Below, in pieces: positions 7,482-11,676 of a stretch of 11,676 bases of DNA. The DNA is taken from NCBI GenBank assembly GCA_902478875.1, contig CABSMZ010000047.1, positions 1 through 11,676 of the forward strand, given 5' to 3'. The notes below the pieces were generated by a model. That model was not told where the DNA came from and did no database searches. It worked only from the letters and a program-made list of their open reading frames with translations. Source of the DNA: an uncultured Collinsella sp. Lineage in GTDB: Bacteria > Actinomycetota > Coriobacteriia > Coriobacteriales > Coriobacteriaceae. Position numbers and translations under genes: made by a program. Each line of letters starts with the position of its first letter. Positions within the stretch are counted from its first letter, which is position 1.

Positions 7482-7490
7482 TATCGTCAA
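7462..7490 (-). promoter_or_regulatory. Promoter of the marR-ABC operon
   Basis: TTGACG (7485-7490) and TAATCT (7462-7467) are separated by exactly 17 bases on the minus strand. This is the best sigma-70 type promoter in the window. Transcription would start near 7455, about 40 bases before the regulator's ATG. Confidence 0.8.
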
Positions 7491-7533
7491 CAGGCTCTCC
7501 GCAAATGCGTGCATTTTTATGGCCTATCGGCAG

Positions 7534-7569
7534 AAAAAGACCGCCGGCGCGGGGGCGGCGCCAGCGGTC
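7534..7569 (-). terminator. Rho-independent terminator of the 96-residue gene
   Basis: A 12-base stem (7539-7550 with 7558-7569, one wobble pair) has a seven-base loop and is followed on the minus strand by five T (7534-7538). It lies 27 bases beyond the stop codon and isolates this gene from the marR operon promoter. Confidence 0.85.
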
Positions 7570-7595
7570 ACGTGAAAATCGGGTTTTATTGCCTG

Positions 7596-7886
7596 TTAAG
7601 CGGCGACGGCCTCATAGACCGTAGCGCCCGAGAAGCTGTCATGCAGGCTCTTGCCGGCAATCCACGGCAGCTCGACGACCTCGCAGACCGTGTTGACCAA
7701 CTCAGAACAGTCAGTAAAGTGGCCCTTGTCGTTGAGGGCCTCGCAATCCTGAACACGCCAATAGCCATCGGTGTGCGTGATGTAGTACTCGTGATCGTTG
7801 ATCGACACGAAAGCGCGCGTCTTGGAACGCAGCAGCTTCAGAAATCCTTCGAAATCGGTCTCGACGACATCTCCAGCCTGGAACAT
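7596..7886 (-). CDS. Small protein of unknown function, 96 residues
   Basis: I do not recognise this family. The protein is soluble-looking and acidic, with no signal peptide or membrane segment. It starts MFQAGDVVETDFEGFLKLLR, then has an aromatic stretch, SINDHEYYITHTDGYWRVQD (about 28-47), that looks like beta strands, and a helical-looking C-terminal part with TDCSELVNTVCEVVELPWI near 54-72. Three cysteines are at about 48, 56 and 65. Start ATG 7884-7886 is backed by a strong AGGAGG seven bases upstream. An in-frame ATG at 7920-7922 is possible, but its AAAGGAG is about 15 bases away. The gene stands alone, with its own terminator, and diverges from the nitroreductase. The strong ribosome site, stop and terminator make it a real gene; any role would be a guess. 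Confidence 0.75.
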   Translation of the reverse strand: MFQAGDVVETDFEGFLKLLRSKTRAFVSINDHEYYITHTDGYWRVQDCEALNDKGHFTDCSELVNTVCEVVELPWIAGKSLHDSFSGATVYEAVAA

Positions 7887-8181
7887 GATGTTACCTCCTG
7901 GCCCGGCGCCACCACGGCGCATTGATAAACGTTGGTACTCCTTTAGTAAAACCTTTATCAGAGGTTATGCGTTCGTCATTTAGGCAAGTGGTAAAAAAAC
8001 CGCAGGGTAGACGTGATAAAACGTTTAACCATCCCATTTGTTTGTCACATTCTGAAGGTACTTTTATGCAAACCTACTTTCCCAATTGGAATCTATCCTT
8101 TTGGCCGGGCAATTGACCGTCTATCGTTTGAGCCCGACGGGTATGAACGGGGCATCTGCAACGCCACCGCAAGGAGACACC
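7887..8181. other. Intergenic region between two divergent genes
   Basis: This 295-base AT-richer gap holds no recognisable gene. A 5-base hairpin, GCGCC/GGCGC (7906-7910 with 7916-7920), sits just upstream of the ribosome site of the 96-residue gene. The palindrome AAACGTTT (8019-8026) resembles the core of a LacI-type operator. TTGTCA (8042-8047) and TATGCA (8065-8070), 17 bases apart, could be a weak plus-strand promoter for the nitroreductase. A 16-codon open frame, MQTYFPNWNLSFWPGN (8066-8116), overlaps that -10 box, so at most one of the two readings can be right. AAGGAG ends six bases before the nitroreductase ATG. Confidence 0.4.
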
Positions 8182-8703
8182 ATGGAGACTATCGAAGCAC
8201 TCATTCACCGCCGCAGCTGCCGCAACTACAGCGATCGTCCCGTCGAGGCCGAAAAGCTTGCACGTATTATCGAAGCCGGCCAATATGCACCGAGCGGCAT
8301 GGGCCGCCAGCCGGTGACGTTTGTCGCCGTCACCGACCCCGCGACCGTCGAGCGTCTCTCGCAGCTCAACGCGCAAGTCATGGGCAGCAACAGCGACCCC
8401 TTCTATGGCGCCAAGACCGTTGTGGTGGTGCTGGTTGACCGCAGCGTGCCCACACATCTGGAAGACGGCTCGCTCGCCATGGGCAACCTGCTCAACGCTG
8501 CCTATGCGCTGGGCGTTGATTCGTGCTGGATTCATCGCGCCCACGAGGTTTTCGATTCGCCCGAGGGCCTGGAGCTACTGGCCAGTTGGGGTCTACCCGC
8601 CGACGGCAGCCTGCGCGGTGTCGGTCACTGCATTCTGGGCTATGCCGAGGACACGCTGCCCGAGCCCAAACCCCGCCGCGACAACGTGGTCTACGTAAGG
8701 TAA
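8182..8703 (+). CDS. Nitroreductase-family FMN oxidoreductase (short form)
   Basis: This 173-residue protein belongs to the nitroreductase family of FMN-dependent NAD(P)H oxidoreductases, which form cytosolic dimers. FMN-binding landmarks are HRRSCRNYSDRPV at 9-21, the AGQYAPSGMGRQP loop at 32-44, and GVGHCILGY at 146-154 near the C-terminus. The middle, DGSLAMGNLLNAAYALGVDSCWI near 95-117, is the conserved dimer-core helix. The protein is at the short end for the family, as in ferredoxin-associated or clostridial-type members. Start ATG 8182-8184 is preceded by AAGGAG; the open frame continues 32 codons upstream without family similarity. It is transcribed alone and divergently from the 96-residue gene. 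Nitro-compound or flavin reduction is the family activity; the natural substrate cannot be told. Confidence 0.9.
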   Translation: METIEALIHRRSCRNYSDRPVEAEKLARIIEAGQYAPSGMGRQPVTFVAVTDPATVERLSQLNAQVMGSNSDPFYGAKTVVVVLVDRSVPTHLEDGSLAMGNLLNAAYALGVDSCWIHRAHEVFDSPEGLELLASWGLPADGSLRGVGHCILGYAEDTLPEPKPRRDNVVYVR

Positions 8704-8782
8704 TTAGTTCCGCCATTCTACCGAACGGCGGGCTCGTTGACGCTGCGCGGGCCGCATTCACGCCAATCTGACGTTCAATTTC

Positions 8783-8811
8783 GAGGGCGCGACCAGAAGG
8801 TCAGCGCCCTC
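8783..8811 (+). terminator. Candidate nitroreductase terminator
   Basis: GAGGGCGCGACC (8783-8794) pairs with 8799-8811 around an AGAA loop with one bulged A. TCATTTCA follows, T-rich but without a run of T. It lies 80 bases beyond the nitroreductase stop. The stretch between (8704-8782) shows only a weak CCGCC/GGCGG pairing. Confidence 0.55.
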
Positions 8812-8882
8812 TCATTTCACGTCACCTTGGCGCAAATGCGGCTCGCTCGCTTTTGGCGACTGACATCGAATGAGCCACTGTC

Positions 8883-8923
8883 TTGGGCAGCTAAAAAAGC
8901 CCCGTCCCAAATTAGCTGCCCCA
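8883..8923 (-). terminator. Stem-loop at the end of the membrane protein gene
   Basis: Arms 8883-8894 and 8912-8923 pair over 12 positions with one mismatch (GCAGCTAA with TTAGCTGC is perfect). On the minus strand six T (8893-8898) fall at the loop and stem edge, not after the stem, preceded by GGGACGGGGC. The structure starts nine bases beyond the stop codon of the membrane protein gene. It is probably the terminator of that gene, but of unusual form. Confidence 0.45.
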
Positions 8924-8931
8924 GTCGCAAC

Positions 8932-9507
8932 TTATCCCGCCGATGGAGTTATTGCCGTTTCGCTCGTCTGATTCGCATCGACGTCGTCGCCTTGCTTGTC
9001 TTCGTCCTTTTGCACATCGGCGATGGCGGAGGCCGCCGCAACGATACCGCGCTGGGGCGCGACGCTCGTCTGGGCCTGAGCGCCCTCGACAACTTCTGTA
9101 CCTACATGCGCGAGCTCGGGCGATTTAAACATTGCGTCCAAGTTGGCGCCACCGCCGGCATATCCGAGCGCAGCGAGCGCGATGACGATCACTGCAACGG
9201 CGGCCACGATCGGCACGTAGCGATGCCAGCCGGCGGGATTGAGCCCGCTGCGGCGAGCCGCCCCGCGGCTGATGTAGCCGAGCGTTCCGTCGTGCTTGAG
9301 CTTTGAGCCCACCACGCGTTTGCGGCCCCACAGCGAGGACTCTGCCTGCATTGCCAAGCGGGCGCTTGCCGAAGGATAGCCGTATTTAGTGCGCTTGAAC
9401 GAGCCATCAAACCCCGAGGCGTGTTTGCCCCACGTCACCGATGTTGTGCGTCGGTTGACCGGCGCGGCACTCCGCCTTCTGCGGCTCGGTTTTGAAGTCT
9501 CAGCCAT
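8932..9507 (-). CDS. Single-pass membrane protein of unknown function
   Basis: This 191-residue protein belongs to no family I recognise. Residues 1-95 are strongly basic and low in hydrophobics (SKPSRRRRSAAPVNRR near 5-20, WGRKRVVGSKLKHDG near 60-74). One membrane segment follows at about 98-119 (VPIVAAVAVIVIALAALGYA). The C-terminal 70 residues are acidic and rich in alanine, aspartate and threonine, with no cysteine. By the positive-inside rule the basic half should be cytosolic and the tail outside. Start ATG 9505-9507 has GAGGG only three bases upstream, which is tight; the frame could extend to a GTG at 9559-9561, but that lacks a ribosome site. It lies 84 bases beyond the regulator gene on the same strand and may be co-transcribed with it. 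The reading frame looks real because of its coherent domain layout. Confidence 0.65.
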   Translation of the reverse strand: MAETSKPSRRRRSAAPVNRRTTSVTWGKHASGFDGSFKRTKYGYPSASARLAMQAESSLWGRKRVVGSKLKHDGTLGYISRGAARRSGLNPAGWHRYVPIVAAVAVIVIALAALGYAGGGANLDAMFKSPELAHVGTEVVEGAQAQTSVAPQRGIVAAASAIADVQKDEDKQGDDVDANQTSETAITPSAG

Positions 9508-9591
9508 ATGCCCTCGCACGCCGTAACCAAATCGAAACAATAACGCTTTGGACTGTAGCACACGCGTCGCGTGCGGTCACGGGCGCCTCGC

Positions 9592-10809
9592 TCAACGGTC
9601 ATCGTCCTTCAGCAAGCGCCACAGCGTTGTACGGCTTATGCCCAGCACCTCCGCCGCACGGGTTCGGTTGCCGTGGAGATGGTCTACAACCAGATGCGCG
9701 ATATCTCGCTCGGTATCGGCCAGCGGTCGCAGGATATACAGGTCACTTTCAAGCGTCGGGGCGCCAAAGGTTGCGGTCTTAATCACGTCCTCTTGGGCGA
9801 ACACTTCCTCCGCCACAGCGCGGTCCACCGTGCCCGTCCCCACCAATATATACAGTCGTTCCGAGACCTCGCGGAGCTGCAGATAGTTGCGCGGCCAGCG
9901 GTAAGCATCGAGCGTCTTCGTCGCCGCGGCAGACAGCGTGGGCGCTGCCGTCCCAAATGCATCAGCGAGATATTCCAAATAGCGCGCGACCTTCGTCGAC
10001 GCGGCTCCCTGCTCGGCGATTGCCGGCGCGACGCTCACCGCACAGGCGAAGCGCTCGGTCACAAAGGCGGCTTGATCACTTTCGCCGCCGCCCGGCATGT
10101 CATTCGCCGTCAGCACCACATGGCAGCGCGTCGCCAACGCGGTGTCGGTCATCGTGGAGACCAGCTCGCGGAGGCGCTGGGGGCCAACCGCATTCCAGCC
10201 CTCAATGCAAAGGGTCAGCCCCGTTTGGAACAGCGGCGATTCGGAGCTTTTGAGCACATGGCGCCAACCGCGATCGGTGAGTTCATCGAGCGCGACGGAA
10301 ACAAAGGGCTGATCGACAAAAGGGCCATCCAGATAGAGGCGCTTGGCAATCTCGACCTGACCCGCTCCCAGCTCGCCCTCGAGCATGAGGGGCACGCCGC
10401 GCGCATAGCTCTCGGTAACCGGTACAGCCACCGAGGCCGCCCCCTCAACGATGCCGTACGCGCTCGATTCATAGCGGACCTCAACTTCGTCGGCGTTGAG
10501 CCACTCGATGCCCGCATGCGCCGCGGCACCGCGCACCTCGCGGACCACAACGACCCAAAGCCTCCCGCCCTCTTTGTCGGTGGGGCGAACGGTCAGGCTC
10601 AGGCGCGTACCCTCACGCCCCATAACCAGACGCGCGCCGTCTCCTATACGGTCGAGACGCTCAGCGACAAAAGCCGCCACATCCCGCTCAAGCGCCGCGT
10701 CATTCATGGTCGAGATCGCGACGTCCCCACGCGCATCGATTGCCAATGCCGAGGCCCCGGCAGCAGCTAGGGCATCGGTCAAGATGTTCAGCTTAGCATT
10801 GCTATCCAT
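9592..10809 (-). CDS. Degenerate NtrC-like regulator with Fis-type HTH
   Basis: This 405-residue protein has the layout of sigma-54 activators but has lost their key residues. Residues 1-125 form an unrecognised, possibly sensory domain. The central AAA+ part begins near 127. Its P-loop reads GELGAGQ (145-151), with glutamine for the Walker A lysine; Walker B reads LTLCIEGW (198-205) and lacks the DE pair. The segment that should hold the GAFTGA loop for sigma-54 contact is missing between about 182 and 197. WPRNYLQLREV (305-315) corresponds to the usual WPGNVRELENV. The C-terminus is an intact Fis-type helix-turn-helix, GNRTRAAEVLGISRTTLWRLLK (380-401). It probably binds DNA and acts without sigma-54 and perhaps without ATP. 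Start ATG 10807-10809 has AGGGG about eight bases upstream. It lies downstream of the YeiH-family gene on the same strand. Confidence 0.82.
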   Translation of the reverse strand: MDSNAKLNILTDALAAAGASALAIDARGDVAISTMNDAALERDVAAFVAERLDRIGDGARLVMGREGTRLSLTVRPTDKEGGRLWVVVVREVRGAAAHAGIEWLNADEVEVRYESSAYGIVEGAASVAVPVTESYARGVPLMLEGELGAGQVEIAKRLYLDGPFVDQPFVSVALDELTDRGWRHVLKSSESPLFQTGLTLCIEGWNAVGPQRLRELVSTMTDTALATRCHVVLTANDMPGGGESDQAAFVTERFACAVSVAPAIAEQGAASTKVARYLEYLADAFGTAAPTLSAAATKTLDAYRWPRNYLQLREVSERLYILVGTGTVDRAVAEEVFAQEDVIKTATFGAPTLESDLYILRPLADTERDIAHLVVDHLHGNRTRAAEVLGISRTTLWRLLKDDDR

Positions 10810-10859
10810 GATTTGCCCCTGTCCGCGGCGACGTGCAACCGCCGACGGTCGCACGACCG

Positions 10860-10897
10860 AGTGTTTCAAAATTGAACGATATTGCTCACCAAACACT
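10860..10897. promoter_or_regulatory. Dyad upstream of the regulator gene
   Basis: AGTGTTT (10860-10866) and AAACACT (10891-10897) are perfect 7-base inverted copies. Inside the left side, TTCAA and TTGAA (10865-10869 and 10872-10876) form a second small dyad. On the minus strand a -10 like TATAGT (10895-10900) overlaps the right arm, but no good -35 is visible. It could be an operator for autoregulation; this is inference. Confidence 0.35.
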
Positions 10898-10934
10898 ATA
10901 GGGCAGAAAGCGCCGTCCTGCGAGTATAGGTGTT

Positions 10935-11023
10935 GCCCCGCATCGCCATCCTGGCGGGGCGATAAGAGCTCTTCGGGACTTATAAACCTGCGGACAAGCC
11001 ATACCCGCAAGAGCTCCTATCGC
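10935..11023. other. Overlapping stem-loops between the YeiH gene and the regulator
   Basis: A long stem pairs 10959-10977 with 11004-11023 (one mismatch, one bulge) around a 26-base loop. A second stem, GCCCCGC (10935-10941) with GCGGGGC (10954-10960), shares bases 10959-10960 with the first, and a smaller CGCCA/TGGCG hairpin (10944-10956) lies inside the second. The two main stems cannot both be complete. No T run follows on the minus strand. The block lies 52 bases past the transporter stop codon and may be a terminator, a processing site or a dispersed repeat. Confidence 0.5.
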
Positions 11024-11075
11024 TCCACCGAAGGCTTGCGCTCACCGGCAGCCAGCACGCGAATAAGCTACTTCT

Positions 11076-11629
11076 CTACCAGATTCCCAGCACGTGCTGC
11101 ATTCCCAAACTCATGCACGCAATGCCAATCCAGCAGCAAAAGCCCAACGCGATGGGCTTGCCGCCCTTTTTGACCAGCTCGACGATATCGGTATTAAAAC
11201 CAATAGCCGCCATGGCCATCACAATAAAGAACTTCGACAGCTCCTTGATGGGCGCCGTGATGGACGCGGGAAGCTGAAGCACCGTGGTGATCACGCTCGC
11301 CAGCACAAAGAACAGCACAAACATGGGAAACGCACGTTTAAGCGAGAACGTGCTTTTGGCGTCACCGCCGGCCTTGCGTGCCAGATGCATCTGCCAGCAT
11401 GCGAGGACCAGCGTGATGGGAATAATGGCCAGCGTCCTGGTGAGCTTGACCACTGTGGCGCTCTCGAGCACATTGGCGCCGGGATGCATGCTGTCCCAGG
11501 CGCTCGCCGCAGCCGTTACCGACGAGGTGTCGTTGATGGCGGTGCCGGCAAACAGGCCAAAGCCCTCGTTGGTCAGCCCGAGCATGCCGCCGAGCGTCGG
11601 AAACACGAGCGCCGCGATAACGTTAAACA
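11076..11629 (-). CDS. YeiH-family membrane transporter, C-terminal part
   Basis: About 183 residues remain of a protein that is usually some 340 long; the N-terminal half lies beyond the contig. It belongs to the YeiH family (conserved hypothetical 698), polytopic proteins annotated as putative sulfate exporters. Landmarks are FNVIAALVFPTLG at the first residues, FGLFAGTAINDTSSVTAAAS, then KLTRTLAIIPITLVLA and, late, FFIVMAMAAIGFNTDI. Five hydrophobic stretches can be seen. The GTG at 11628-11630 is not the start: base 11630 is the first base of the adapter and FNV lies mid-protein in relatives. The frame stops at TAG (11076-11078). The substrate is not certain for any member. The regulator gene lies 266 bases downstream on the same strand. 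Confidence 0.88.
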
Positions 11630-11676
11630 CTGTCTCTTATACACATCTCCGAGCCCACGCGACCGTACTAGATCTC
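11630..11676 (+). other. Nextera adapter sequence (not biological)
   Basis: Bases 11630-11648 are CTGTCTCTTATACACATCT, the Tn5 mosaic end used in Nextera libraries. Bases 11649-11663 match the following adapter segment CCGAGCCCACGAGAC with one difference (C at 11660). CGTACTAG (11664-11671) is the N702 index, and ATCTC (11672-11676) begins the P7 sequence. This is library adapter left in the assembly and should be trimmed. Base 11630 could also be the last genomic base. Confidence 0.97.

Noticed and set aside
7503..7518. AAATGC/GCATTT hairpin followed by T as a plus-strand terminator
   Set aside because: The stem has only six AT-rich pairs, and no plus-strand gene ends nearby.
9561..9573. 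CACGCG-T-CGCGTG palindrome as terminator of the regulator gene
   Set aside because: No T run follows on the minus strand, and short GC palindromes arise by chance in this composition.
9571..10770. 399-codon open frame opposite the degenerate regulator
   Set aside because: The minus-strand frame ends in a convincing Fis-type HTH and aligns with the NtrC layout; the opposite frame has no recognisable domain.
11628..11630. GTG as start codon of the transporter fragment
   Set aside because: Base 11630 belongs to the adapter and the following residues match the middle of YeiH-family proteins.
11630..11648. Tn5 inverted-repeat end as a sign of a mobile element
   Set aside because: It is followed directly by Nextera adapter and an index, so it is a library artefact.

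Overview
The window most likely comes from a gut member of the Coriobacteriia (Actinomycetota), probably Collinsella or a close relative. This rests on the high GC content, the Gram-positive style ribosome binding sites (AAGGAG, AGGAGG) and the overall look of the proteins. It is an inference from recall, not the result of a search. The window looks like a whole draft contig: it begins 19 bases before a large foldback repeat and ends in 47 bases of Illumina Nextera adapter (11630-11676), which is not biological sequence.

Layout from left to right. A nested inverted repeat (20-144) lies just past the end of ilvE (minus strand, branched-chain aminotransferase). Then come a DedA-family membrane protein (minus) and, divergent from it, cysE (plus, serine O-acetyltransferase). 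cysE converges on a three-gene minus-strand operon over a bidirectional terminator. The operon reads marR-type regulator, ABC half-transporter A, ABC half-transporter B, with overlapping or nearly abutting junctions. Its promoter is clear (TTGACG, 17-base spacer, TAATCT), and two near-identical 14-base repeats lie in and just beyond it, the probable operator. Next is an isolated 96-residue protein of unknown function with its own terminator (minus), and then a short nitroreductase (plus). The right part is minus-strand again: the C-terminal half of a YeiH-family transporter, a degenerate NtrC-like regulator with a Fis-type DNA-binding end, and a single-pass membrane protein of unknown function.

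How the genes may work together. ilvE and cysE are amino-acid biosynthesis genes that stand alone here, not inside ilv or cys operons. The marR-ABC-ABC unit has the classic form of a self-regulated multidrug exporter; the two half-transporters are predicted to form a heterodimer with one hydrolysis-competent and one degenerate ATP site. The regulator downstream of the YeiH gene may control it, but the stem-loop-rich gap of 266 bases between them leaves open whether they are co-transcribed.

No tRNA, rRNA, CRISPR array, transposase or phage gene was seen. No clearly new multi-gene system was found. The observations most worth following are the degenerate AAA+ regulator, the marR operator repeats, the foldback repeat and the palindrome across the exporter stop codon.
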